This document shows positions 15,428 through 21,193 of a DNA stretch of 29,823 nt, in pieces. Position numbers and translations under genes: made by a program. The notes below the pieces were generated by a model. It made no database searches, was not told where the DNA came from, and saw only the letters and a list, made by a program, of their open reading frames with translations. Source of the DNA: a virus; IMG/VR virus record IMGVR_UViG_3300032213_000871, positions 1 to 29,823 of that record. One strand, 5' to 3'. How positions within the stretch are numbered: the stretch's first letter is position 1; every line of letters begins with the position of its first letter.

Positions 15428-16797
15428 AACTTCTCTCCTGGTTCAAATCCGCGGAATCGCACAAAGCGAGGAAATCTTAAACTGTATGATCCGTCTTGGT
15501 TTTGAGTAACTGCGTCCGCTTCGACCTCAACCACCCGAGCAAGAAGCTCATTGCGAGCGGCCCAATACTCATCGCGGTTGCTATCAGACAAACCGCTACC
15601 AACATTAACACGAATAGTTCTGTCATTATCGACTCCTTCACAAATTATAGCACCCAACCGGCCTAGATTACGACCAGTACCTTCTTCAAACCCCACAATG
15701 CTCAAGTCAACTGTGATTGTGGGTTTCCATTTCATCCAAAAGTCACTACGTCGGCACTCGTATGGTGCATCCATATTCTTAATCATGATGCCTTCGTAGC
15801 CTTCTTCTACCGAGGCTTCGGCAAAGCGTCGCATAACGTCATGCCCTTCAGATGTGTCCAAGTCTACATCCATACCAGGCATAACACGCACACAACCCGT
15901 TTCAGGCAAGTGTGCTTGAGCACGTTTTAATAAGTCAATGCGTTTGTGTTGCTGTAGGTTACAAAAGCCTTCGCGGAATTCTGTCAATGGCATAATGTCA
16001 AATACGTGATAGACCATGTTTTCAGTCTTGGCATTGCTCTTACGCTGTGCCTGTTTCATCAAGTCTTGAAAACTCTTGCCCACAATCTCACCATCCAACA
16101 CAAACTGTCCGCCAAATGCAGAATTAGACTGAAATGCTTGGCGATGTTCTTCAATAAAGTCTGCAACCTGCGGAAAGTTTTCAAACTCCTTACCGTTGCG
16201 ACTGTACAATGTACACACATCGCCTGCCACAACTGCCAACACACGCACACCATCTAGTTTGACTTCCAGGCGCTTGACACCTTTAAGTTTCTTGGGATGG
16301 TCAGTAGAATCTTGTGCAAGTTGGCAACTAAAGACTGGGATCTTCCATTCAGTTCGGCCCAATACCTTGTTAAGTGTTTTCTCTGAGATGCCGCACCGCA
16401 AGTCTTTGATTAGCACACGGCGAGCCAAGTTGTTCCATTCCTCGGAATCAAACTGTTCGCTACATTGGTCAACGGCTTCACGTGCGCGGTTGCCTGTAAT
16501 ACCACGAGTACGCAAGTTTTCTAACAACGCCCAAAACTTAGGCCACGGATTTGGCTGGCCAGTTAAACCTTCAGTCTCAGGCACTTGTCGAATACCGAAT
16601 ACATAGAAAGGATTATAAGCCTGGTAGCAATTAAACAAAAAAGCCTGGGCATCGGCACTCCCCAATTGGGACGCCATTAAGGCCTTTTCAATAACTTTTT
16701 CTTTGTGTATGCGGCTGTCCGAACTTTCAAGGTCGCGAATCCAACCTGCTGCCATTACCCTGTTAAACCTTGGGTCTGAAAAGTTTGTGTCATTCAT
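15424..16797 (-). CDS. ATP-dependent DNA ligase (T4 gp30-like)
   Basis: The 457-aa product shows the nucleotidyltransferase motifs in order: KLDGVR (motif I, Lys180 is the adenylated lysine), LYSRNGKEF, VLDGEIVG (motif III), YHVFDIM (IIIa), EGYEGIMIKN (IV) and FWMKWKP (V). An N-terminal domain of about 170 residues precedes them, as in T4 ligase (487 aa). It seals nicks in DNA during replication and repair. The ATG at 16797 follows the upstream gene by 12 nt. The lipoprotein gene overlaps its 3' end by 4 nt. Confidence 0.96.
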   Translation of the reverse strand: MNDTNFSDPRFNRVMAAGWIRDLESSDSRIHKEKVIEKALMASQLGSADAQAFLFNCYQAYNPFYVFGIRQVPETEGLTGQPNPWPKFWALLENLRTRGITGNRAREAVDQCSEQFDSEEWNNLARRVLIKDLRCGISEKTLNKVLGRTEWKIPVFSCQLAQDSTDHPKKLKGVKRLEVKLDGVRVLAVVAGDVCTLYSRNGKEFENFPQVADFIEEHRQAFQSNSAFGGQFVLDGEIVGKSFQDLMKQAQRKSNAKTENMVYHVFDIMPLTEFREGFCNLQQHKRIDLLKRAQAHLPETGCVRVMPGMDVDLDTSEGHDVMRRFAEASVEEGYEGIMIKNMDAPYECRRSDFWMKWKPTITVDLSIVGFEEGTGRNLGRLGAIICEGVDNDRTIRVNVGSGLSDSNRDEYWAARNELLARVVEVEADAVTQNQDGSYSLRFPRFVRFRGFEPGEKL

Positions 16798-16809
16798 ATA
16801 TTTAATCCG

Positions 16810-17220
16810 TTACCAAGAACTATTATAGAACACTTTTAAACCACAGAACAACTCTGCACGAGCATCTCGAATAAACTTGAGGTCTTGTTCACGATAGTGA
16901 TCATCTGCGTCGTTGCCAAAAAAGAATCCTGTGGTGCCTGGCAAGGTGCCAGCAATGATATCAAGTTCAAGGATCTCAAGATCGTCCCACGTTAACTCAA
17001 GTTCGTCACCATTGAAATCTCCTTCATTGCCTCGGCTTTCCCATATCTTTTGCATCCAGCCGTGCAGGTTAGGATGCTTGCGCCAGTAAGCAATCTCACG
17101 TGGCTGTTCTACTGTGGTACTTCCGTACTCACCGGTCTCTTCATTAAATGAGGATGTTTCGTAATATTCTCGTTGTTGCCCTGACTTTGCGGCAACGTAT
17201 GCATACATATCGAGACCCAT
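16810..17220 (-). CDS. Conserved hypothetical phage protein, 136 aa
   Basis: The product starts MGLDMYAYVAA and contains IAYWRKHPNLHGWMQKIW and GFFFGNDADDHYREQDLKFI, a recurring phage protein type whose function I do not know. It is acidic and has no membrane segment. Its ATG overlaps the stop of the preceding small ORF (TAATG), with the ribosome site AAGGAG inside that ORF. It is part of the unit starting at the promoter near 17880. Confidence 0.8.
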   Translation of the reverse strand: MGLDMYAYVAAKSGQQREYYETSSFNEETGEYGSTTVEQPREIAYWRKHPNLHGWMQKIWESRGNEGDFNGDELELTWDDLEILELDIIAGTLPGTTGFFFGNDADDHYREQDLKFIRDARAELFCGLKVFYNSSW

Positions 17221-17384
17221 TATTTTACTCCTTGTTGATGACGATACTCACGCTTGAGCCAGTATTTGTATCGAGCAAAGTATTCACTAAGATTATATGA
17301 CAACGGCTGATTGTATTCTTCTAGTTCTGCCTTGTGCTCATACCATTTATTTTGCAACCAATGACGGAAACTAAGCATAGCCAT
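17220..17384 (-). CDS. Small basic/aromatic protein, 54 aa
   Basis: ATG at 17384 has AGGAG 7 nt upstream and lies directly after the stop of the upstream gene. The product MAMLSFRHWLQNKWYEHKAE continues LEEYNQPLSYNLSEYFARYK and ends YWLKREYRHQQGVK. It is rich in Trp, Tyr, Arg and Lys, with no membrane segment. It overlaps the next start (TAATG). No family is recognised, but the spacing, ribosome site and operon position support a real gene. Confidence 0.7.
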   Translation of the reverse strand: MAMLSFRHWLQNKWYEHKAELEEYNQPLSYNLSEYFARYKYWLKREYRHQQGVK

Positions 17385-17564
17385 TTAGATTCTCCTAATA
17401 CGATTGATCACTTCGTTGGCAGTCAGGAAACCACCATGCTGTTCTGCTTCTAAAAAAATCTCTACCACTTCACTTTGCATCTCGGCATAGAGAGCACGGA
17501 ACTGTACCAACTCTTGGTCAGTCAAGACCATTTGGATTCTGTAGTTAAATTCCTCGACGCTCAT
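17385..17564 (-). CDS. Small acidic helical protein, 59 aa
   Basis: ATG at 17564 overlaps the upstream stop (ATGA). The product reads MSVEEFNYRIQMVLTDQELV, then QFRALYAEMQSEVVEIFLEA and ends EQHGGFLTANEVINRIRRI. It is acidic and predicted largely helical, with no membrane segment or known motif. Its stop abuts the ATG of the next gene, consistent with coupled translation in one operon. Confidence 0.7.
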   Translation of the reverse strand: MSVEEFNYRIQMVLTDQELVQFRALYAEMQSEVVEIFLEAEQHGGFLTANEVINRIRRI

Positions 17565-17836
17565 GCTGACTCCAACATGTTGGCAGGCACATTGAACAAG
17601 CCACCGGGTGTGTTGACCAGCACAAATTTAATTTTGACTTTGCGAACGGTACCCACGTATGTAAGGCCGTTGCGGTTGCTGGTAAACTTAACGGAGTCAC
17701 CAATACTAAATGCACGAGTCTTTTGCTTGGTCAATTGTGTACGAGCAAACTTCACTGCGTCAATCACTGTGGACAGTTCGTCATTGGTCAAGTTACCAAA
17801 CATAATTGCAGAGTTAATTTCTTTGACATTCATCAT
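17561..17836 (-). CDS. Conserved hypothetical protein with SH3/KOW-like C-terminus, 91 aa
   Basis: The gene is the first after a strong early promoter at 17864-17892, with AGGAG before its ATG. Residues 1-40 form a helical part (NLTNDELSTVIDAVKFARTQ). The rest, SIGDSVKFTSNRNGLTYVGT then VRKVKIKFVLVNTPGG, looks like a small beta-barrel of SH3/KOW type that often contacts nucleic acid or ribosomes. I recall similar genes in many T4-like phages without a proven role. Confidence 0.8.
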   Translation of the reverse strand: MMNVKEINSAIMFGNLTNDELSTVIDAVKFARTQLTKQKTRAFSIGDSVKFTSNRNGLTYVGTVRKVKIKFVLVNTPGGLFNVPANMLESA

Positions 17837-17863
17837 GGGCTCCTGTTTTGTTACTATGTGTGT

Positions 17864-17892
17864 ATTATAACAGTTTGGGAATTACAGGTCAA
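17864..17892 (-). promoter_or_regulatory. Early promoter P1
   Basis: Minus strand TTGACC, 17-nt spacer with AATTCCCAAACTG, TGT then TATAAT. It drives the operon from the 91-aa gene towards DNA ligase. Confidence 0.9.
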
Positions 17893-18358
17893 CTGTGTCC
17901 CAGGTCTTGCTCACTTCCATTTCGTCCACCAAGGCCTTTAATAGCAATACCAACTTGCGGTAATACTTGGCGTCATTTTCGTGTGTGTTACCCACATACC
18001 AGACACCGTCACGCATGATGTAGTACCACTCTGCCCCACAGCCGTTGGCACGATCAAAGAACGTTTCAAAGGTATGATCTGTTGCAAAATCTGTACCGTC
18101 TTCATCGCGGTCACGACCGTAAAACACAGTTACATTTTCCATAGGCGAACCAAAAGTATGGAACTCACCATCTGGAAAATCAACATCGCGTTTTAAAGAA
18201 GACACATCGCCCAGTGACACTAGGTGGTTGGCCTTGGCACTGTCATAATAGTGCTCTTGCAAAATAACACCATTGTGTTCTAGATAGCCATCCCAGTGAC
18301 AGTAAACTGATTTGCAAACGTCGCCATGCATGACACCAATTCTTGAACGTGTACCCAT
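17882..18358 (-). CDS. Conserved hypothetical phage protein, 158 aa
   Basis: The product starts MGTRSRIGVMHGDVCKSVYC and continues with HWDGYLEHNGVILQEHYYD, a recognisable recurring family in phages, with later CGAEWYYIMRDGVWYVGNTH. No function is known. It has no membrane span or signal. Its start lies just after the stop of the 66-aa gene, so both use the early promoter at 18591-18619. The 3' end carries the -35 element of the next promoter (17887-17892). Confidence 0.8.
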   Translation of the reverse strand: MGTRSRIGVMHGDVCKSVYCHWDGYLEHNGVILQEHYYDSAKANHLVSLGDVSSLKRDVDFPDGEFHTFGSPMENVTVFYGRDRDEDGTDFATDHTFETFFDRANGCGAEWYYIMRDGVWYVGNTHENDAKYYRKLVLLLKALVDEMEVSKTWDTVDL

Positions 18359-18359
18359 T

Positions 18360-18560
18360 TTATGCTACCTCTTTCTGTTGTTGCAACCAAAAATATTCAT
18401 TAATTAAATCTGAGGGGAAATCTTCATGGTACCAAAAATAGTACCGGGCGGACTTGAGTCCTTGTGCTTTTCTTACAACCTCAAATCCCAAGTCAAGAAT
18501 ATCATTCTCTGCTGTGATCTTGGGATTGATTGCAAATACATCTTCGGCAAAACTTGACAT
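18360..18560 (-). CDS. Hypothetical early protein, 66 aa
   Basis: It is the first gene after the early promoter at 18591-18619, with AAGGA before the ATG. The product MSSFAEDVFAINPKITAEND continues with ILDLGFEVVRKAQGLKSARY and an aromatic end (YFWYHEDFPSDLINEYFWLQ). No domain is recognised. The promoter and operon position support an early takeover or host-interaction protein, but no target can be read from the sequence. Confidence 0.75.
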   Translation of the reverse strand: MSSFAEDVFAINPKITAENDILDLGFEVVRKAQGLKSARYYFWYHEDFPSDLINEYFWLQQQKEVA

Positions 18561-18590
18561 CTTTTTTTCCTTTTTTCTTACTATGTGTAT

Positions 18591-18619
18591 ATTATAGCAG
18601 TTTGGGAATTATTGGTCAA
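18591..18619 (-). promoter_or_regulatory. Early promoter P2
   Basis: Minus strand TTGACC, 17-nt spacer with AATTCCCAAACTG, TGC then TATAAT. It precedes the 66-aa and 158-aa genes. Confidence 0.9.
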
Positions 18620-18973
18620 TCAATCCAATCTACTTCCGGCGTAGACCTTGTCAAGGCCCAACTTGGTCTTTAGGACTTCTGCGTAGGCTTCTGCACCAGC
18701 TTCCAGAATGCTGATCGATTGTGTAGGAAAGCCACTGGGGTTCCACAGACTCAATGCACCTGTGTAGTCCTTACGGAAGCCTGCGGCCTGCAACCACTTG
18801 CCCAACTTTGAGTTGCTTCGAACGCCAAACACGTTGACCCAAGCAAAGCCACAAGCATCACGATCGCCATGTTTGGCGTGGAATGCCTTGGCCGCTGTAC
18901 GTGCCTGAATGCCTGCTTCGTTGGTTGCGTCTTGTACCAACTGCTCTGTGATCTGTGTTGCGACTGCTGTCAT
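18620..18973 (-). CDS. Conserved hypothetical early protein, 117 aa
   Basis: ATG at 18973 (MTAVATQITEQLVQDATNEA) has AAGGA at good spacing. An upstream ATG would place the start on the far side of the promoter at 19004-19032 and is rejected. The product has AKHGDRDACGFAWVNVFGVR, then LGKWLQAAGFRKDYTGALSL, a family I recall in aquatic phages without known function. Its stop is adjacent to the -35 box of the next promoter. Confidence 0.8.
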   Translation of the reverse strand: MTAVATQITEQLVQDATNEAGIQARTAAKAFHAKHGDRDACGFAWVNVFGVRSNSKLGKWLQAAGFRKDYTGALSLWNPSGFPTQSISILEAGAEAYAEVLKTKLGLDKVYAGSRLD

Positions 18974-19003
18974 TTTGGAATCCTTTTTAGTTTCTATACA
19001 AGT

Positions 19004-19032
19004 ATTATAGCAAATTGGGAATTTTGGGTCAA
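19004..19032 (-). promoter_or_regulatory. Early promoter P3
   Basis: Minus strand TTGACC, 17-nt spacer with AATTCCCAATTTG, TGC then TATAAT. It precedes the 117-aa gene. Confidence 0.9.
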
Positions 19033-19319
19033 CCGTTTTGTTTGTCCATGATGTACTCAAACAAGACAAATTTAGCACGGTTTAACAACTGACGCTGATC
19101 TTCAATGGTGTTGAAATCCGGTTGCTCGTAGGCCATCATCTCTTGTGCGTCACTCATCATGCTGGCCACTACCATTGCAGGACCGGAGAATTTAAAAGTG
19201 CTGGACGATTCCACTGCTTTACGCATTTGGGATTCTGTGCAACCATACATACGAACTTCACGTTTTTCTTGCTCGTTTTGAGTAATCATTTCACCAACTG
19301 TTTCGTATCTTAAACCCAT
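19029..19319 (-). CDS. Hypothetical early protein, 96 aa
   Basis: ATG at 19319 is preceded by AAGGAG and follows its own early promoter (19351-19379). The product MGLRYETVGEMITQNEQEKR continues with a mainly helical, acidic sequence (FKFSGPAMVVASMMSDAQEM, RQLLNRAKFVLFEYIMDKQN). It has no membrane span or known motif. Its 3' end overlaps the -35 element of the promoter of the following gene. Confidence 0.75.
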   Translation of the reverse strand: MGLRYETVGEMITQNEQEKREVRMYGCTESQMRKAVESSSTFKFSGPAMVVASMMSDAQEMMAYEQPDFNTIEDQRQLLNRAKFVLFEYIMDKQNG

Positions 19320-19350
19320 TTTGAACTCCTTTTTGTTACTCTATGTCTAT

Positions 19351-19379
19351 ATTATAGCAAAATGGGAATATTCGGTCAA
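19351..19379 (-). promoter_or_regulatory. Early promoter P4
   Basis: Minus strand TTGACC, 17-nt spacer with ATTCCCATTTTG, TGC then TATAAT. It precedes the 96-aa gene. Confidence 0.9.
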
Positions 19380-19609
19380 CCAAAGGCTTTTACCAGCCCA
19401 GAAAACCCAATTGCTACACTTACAAGATTTACAAACATCTGTGGTTTATTTGCAACACGGATGGTCCAGGCTAGAAACAGTATAGTTCCTATAAAAAATG
19501 TAAGGATATTGTAAGGATAGGCTTCGGGTCCAACAGCATTTAGGGAGTGCCCGGCTACTATAAACACGGCCCCTGCCCACTGTAGTATTTCGTTTGTATC
19601 TAATTTCAT
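19376..19609 (-). CDS. Small membrane protein, 77 aa, probably from leaderless mRNA
   Basis: The product MKLDTNEILQWAGAVFIVAG has three hydrophobic segments (about residues 11-25, 33-50 and 57-76), separated by short polar turns, so it is an inner-membrane protein with about three spans. A consensus -10 box (TATAAT) ends 6 nt before the ATG, which puts the expected transcription start at the A of the ATG. No other in-frame Met is available. Function is unknown; early phage membrane proteins often affect superinfection or the host envelope. Confidence 0.75.
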   Translation of the reverse strand: MKLDTNEILQWAGAVFIVAGHSLNAVGPEAYPYNILTFFIGTILFLAWTIRVANKPQMFVNLVSVAIGFSGLVKAFG

Positions 19610-19615
19610 ACCTTA

Positions 19616-19644
19616 ATTATAGCAAAAGGGCAATTATTGGTCAA
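19616..19644 (-). promoter_or_regulatory. Early promoter P5 (leaderless geometry)
   Basis: Minus strand TTGACC, 17-nt spacer, TGC then TATAAT. The -10 ends 6 nt before the ATG of the 77-aa membrane gene, so transcription should begin at or next to the start codon. Confidence 0.88.
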
Positions 19645-19650
19645 CCAAAA

Positions 19651-19670
19651 TAATCCAGTGTAATCCAGTG
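19651..19670. repeat. Tandem 10-bp duplication
   Basis: TAATCCAGTG occurs twice in direct tandem in the gap between the metallopeptidase gene and promoter P5. Confidence 0.9.
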
Positions 19671-19707
19671 TCTATTCCAGTTGGTAGGTGTTGTTTTTAT
19701 GCAACAT

Positions 19708-20109
19708 TCACAGCTCAATCGCTCTGCGGAACACAATTTCTTGTCGAGCAAAGGCGTCCAATTCCCAAGGCTGTTGTAAGTATGCCACATTGCGTCCATA
19801 GTATTTGCCGTTCCATTTCTTGCCTTTTGGCATGATTTTTAGTATGCCTCGGGCCATCTGTCGCACATGCACCAACTCGTGGGCCAAAGTAACACCTAGT
19901 GCATACAAATTTCTAGTGGGTTTTAATACTACCAAGTAAGTGTCAAGTCCTGTGAGCGGCATGGTGGTGCCCAATTCCTCTAGTTCCGGATCCACTTTGA
20001 TCATGAGCAATCGGCGATTTTTAGCAAGCCCTAACTGGTTCAACATGCTGGGAACCAGTGCTTCGATATATCGTTTGGTCTTGGGACCCGCTTCAACGTG
20101 CAATTCCAT
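19708..20109 (-). CDS. HExxH zinc metallopeptidase-like protein, 133 aa
   Basis: ATG at 20109 (MELHVEAGPKTKRYIEALVP) has AAAGG upstream. The product has a HELVH motif in VTLAHELVHVRQMARGI and a downstream QPWELDAFARQ, in which Glu could be the third zinc ligand, as in SprT/ImmA-like peptidases. The small size fits phage SprT-like proteins. It would cleave a host or phage protein early in infection; the target is unknown. A consensus early promoter (TTGACA, 17 nt, TATAAT) precedes it at 20137-20165. Confidence 0.75.
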   Translation of the reverse strand: MELHVEAGPKTKRYIEALVPSMLNQLGLAKNRRLLMIKVDPELEELGTTMPLTGLDTYLVVLKPTRNLYALGVTLAHELVHVRQMARGILKIMPKGKKWNGKYYGRNVAYLQQPWELDAFARQEIVFRRAIEL

Positions 20110-20136
20110 GTGTGCCTTTTTACTGTATATGCCCAA

Positions 20137-20165
20137 ATTATAACAAAATACCAATTCTGTGTCAA
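20137..20165 (-). promoter_or_regulatory. Early promoter P6
   Basis: Minus strand TTGACA, 17-nt spacer, TGT then TATAAT: full consensus. It precedes the metallopeptidase gene. Its spacer shares AATT but lacks the CCC core of P1-P4. Confidence 0.9.
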
Positions 20166-20241
20166 CCTAAGCTAGGGCTATGGCGTTATATATGTGTAGC
20201 CAGGAAAGTCCAGGTCTACAGTTTCTAATCAAGGAGATACC
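20166..20241 (+). other. Leader of the secreted-peptide gene with short stems
   Basis: This stretch lies between divergent starts. It contains small complementary blocks (GGCTA with TAGCC; TGTAG with CTACA enclosing two CCAGG copies), then AAGGAG. It may be a structured leader. A rightward promoter is not clear; TATATA near 20190 lacks a good -35. Confidence 0.35.
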
Positions 20242-20448
20242 ATGAAACAACTTATCGCTCTCATCGCTACTATTGCTACTGTTTCCGCTTTTGCCGCAGA
20301 ACCTGCCAAGAAAGAAGAAAAGAAAGCAGAAGCCAAGCCTGCTGTTACAGCCCCTGCCGCTCCTGCGACAGCAACGCCTGCAAAAAGTGAGCCTGCTAAG
20401 AAAGACGCACCCAAGGCTGACGCAAAAGCTGCACCGGCAGCCAAATAA
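20242..20448 (+). CDS. Secreted Lys/Ala/Pro-rich peptide, 68 aa
   Basis: ATG has AAGGAG at good spacing. Residues 1-19 form a Sec signal peptide (MKQLIALIATIATVSAFAAE, probable cleavage after AFA). The mature part is only Ala, Lys, Pro, Glu, Thr, Ser, Asp and Val in a PAKKEEKKAEAKPA-like repeat, a flexible basic-acidic chain. Small secreted proteins of this style are common in Burkholderiales, which suggests a host-derived gene, though the link is by composition only. It is rightward in a mostly leftward region. A different frame of the same DNA continues past its stop into 20449-20626. Confidence 0.75.
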   Translation: MKQLIALIATIATVSAFAAEPAKKEEKKAEAKPAVTAPAAPATATPAKSEPAKKDAPKADAKAAPAAK

Positions 20449-20626
20449 TCTTGATGATGATGACATTGTCATTAATGATGATGTCACATTTGGACGTAAT
20501 CGCAGGAGTGCAGAGTTTGGACAACTGGTTCCGGATGATGAACTCAACGATTACGTCCAAGATAGATTATGGTTGGCCAGGATGCTGGCACTCAAACGGT
20601 ATCATGAAACACACGGTACCAGATAA
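20387..20626 (+). pseudogene. Start-less or frameshifted small phage gene (C-terminal part real-looking)
   Basis: After the stop at 20446-20448, the +1 frame encodes DDDDIVINDDVTFGRNRR and then QLVPDDELNDYVQDRLWLAR followed by MLALKRYHETHGTR. The composition and helical end look like a real phage protein, but there is no ATG, GTG or TTG between 20390 and 20550 except inside the helix. The nearest GTG, at 20387, has no ribosome site and overlaps the secreted peptide. It may be a gene that lost its 5' end, or a +1 frameshift extension of the secreted peptide. A terminator follows directly. Confidence 0.4.
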
Positions 20627-20651
20627 ACCCACTTAAAGTGGGTTTATTTTT
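20625..20651 (+). terminator. Factor-independent terminator
   Basis: The 8-bp stem AAACCCAC/GTGGGTTT with loop TTAAA is followed by ATTTTT on the plus strand. It ends the unit that starts with the secreted-peptide gene. Confidence 0.85.
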
Positions 20652-20695
20652 GGCTATATTTATTAGTACAAACCATTAGGTCTATTGCGTTGCAA

Positions 20696-20727
20696 CATAA
20701 ATAACTCAGTAGAAACCACGAGTTTCT
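20696..20727 (+). promoter_or_regulatory. Late-type promoter and 5' stem-loop for the mini-ORF chain
   Basis: CATAAATAA (20696-20704) is followed 6 nt later by the 6-bp hairpin AGAAAC-CACGA-GTTTCT (20711-20727), then AAAGGA and the ATG at 20747. The 95 nt from the terminator to this ATG hold no other gene. Confidence 0.55.
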
Positions 20728-20746
20728 CATACTAAAGGAAAAAGCA

Positions 20747-20914
20747 ATGACAGCAACAATAGCAAAACTAGTTGAGCGTCTAGCCGAAATGTTCCCATCA
20801 CAGAACTATCAAAGTAAGTTAGAATCTTTCTTAACAAGTAAAAACGTGCAAGACGTGTCCGATGTGGATCATTGGATTAGAGAGTTTGACAAGCGTCCGG
20901 GGAGTTTCCAATGA
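20747..20914 (+). CDS. Small acidic hypothetical protein, 55 aa
   Basis: ATG at 20747 has AAAGGA upstream. The product MTATIAKLVERLAEMFPSQN, then YQSKLESFLTSKNVQDVSDV and DHWIREFDKRPGSFQ, is probably helical and soluble. Its stop overlaps the next ATG (ATGA). It begins the rightward unit behind a CATAAATAA late box and stem-loop (20696-20727). It is too short for the usual gene-length cut-off, but the promoter, ribosome site and overlap support it. Confidence 0.7.
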   Translation: MTATIAKLVERLAEMFPSQNYQSKLESFLTSKNVQDVSDVDHWIREFDKRPGSFQ

Positions 20915-21015
20915 AAAAAATTATCAATACACTATACGACGGTTTAATTGCCTGGACAGAGATGATTCACGCATATCGTCAAAGTTCTGCTAGCAAATTT
21001 CATTATTGGAAGTAA
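20911..21015 (+). CDS. Mini-ORF, 34 aa
   Basis: ATG overlaps the previous stop (ATGA), with GGGGAG upstream inside the previous gene. The product MKKIINTLYDGLIAWTEMIH then AYRQSSASKFHYWK is basic and possibly amphipathic. No family is recognised. The tight overlap and the ribosome site argue for real coupled translation, but length alone would not. Confidence 0.55.
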   Translation: MKKIINTLYDGLIAWTEMIHAYRQSSASKFHYWK

Positions 21016-21017
21016 TC

Positions 21018-21095
21018 ATGGAATTTGTAGCAATTCAGATCATTGTGTTTGGTACAATAATTCTTGTGTATATGGCAGAGGAGTTTTTTAAATGA
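21018..21095 (+). CDS. Mini membrane peptide, 25 aa
   Basis: ATG lies 2 nt after the previous stop. The product is MEFVAIQIIVFGTIILVYMA followed by EEFFK, a single hydrophobic helix with a charged end, long enough to cross a membrane once. The next ORF starts inside its stop (ATGA). Tiny membrane peptides are hard to prove from sequence; evidence is the ordered, coupled context and the hydrophobic profile. Confidence 0.5.
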   Translation: MEFVAIQIIVFGTIILVYMAEEFFK

Positions 21096-21193
21096 ACTAT
21101 TTAGACACATTAATAATGTTAATGCGCTGGGCTCGAGATGGGTGGGAAGTTCATCCTATAAATATCTTGTCCGAGTTTGACGGGTGGATTTAA
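21092..21193 (+). CDS. Mini-ORF, 33 aa
   Basis: ATG overlaps the previous stop (ATGA), and GAGGAG lies upstream inside the previous ORF. The product MNYLDTLIMLMRWARDGWEV then HPINILSEFDGWI has no known motif. Its stop overlaps the stop of the convergent 687-aa gene by 4 nt. Last gene of the four-ORF rightward chain. Confidence 0.5.
   Translation: MNYLDTLIMLMRWARDGWEVHPINILSEFDGWI

Noticed and set aside
20166-20241. tRNA-like gene
   Set aside because: Short stems exist, but there is no acceptor/T-arm arrangement or GTTCRA motif. No tRNA was seen elsewhere either.
20451-20636. ORF starting with four Met codons (rightward)
   Set aside because: It is a frame shadow of the Asp-rich +1 frame; the repeated ATG comes from GATGATGAT.
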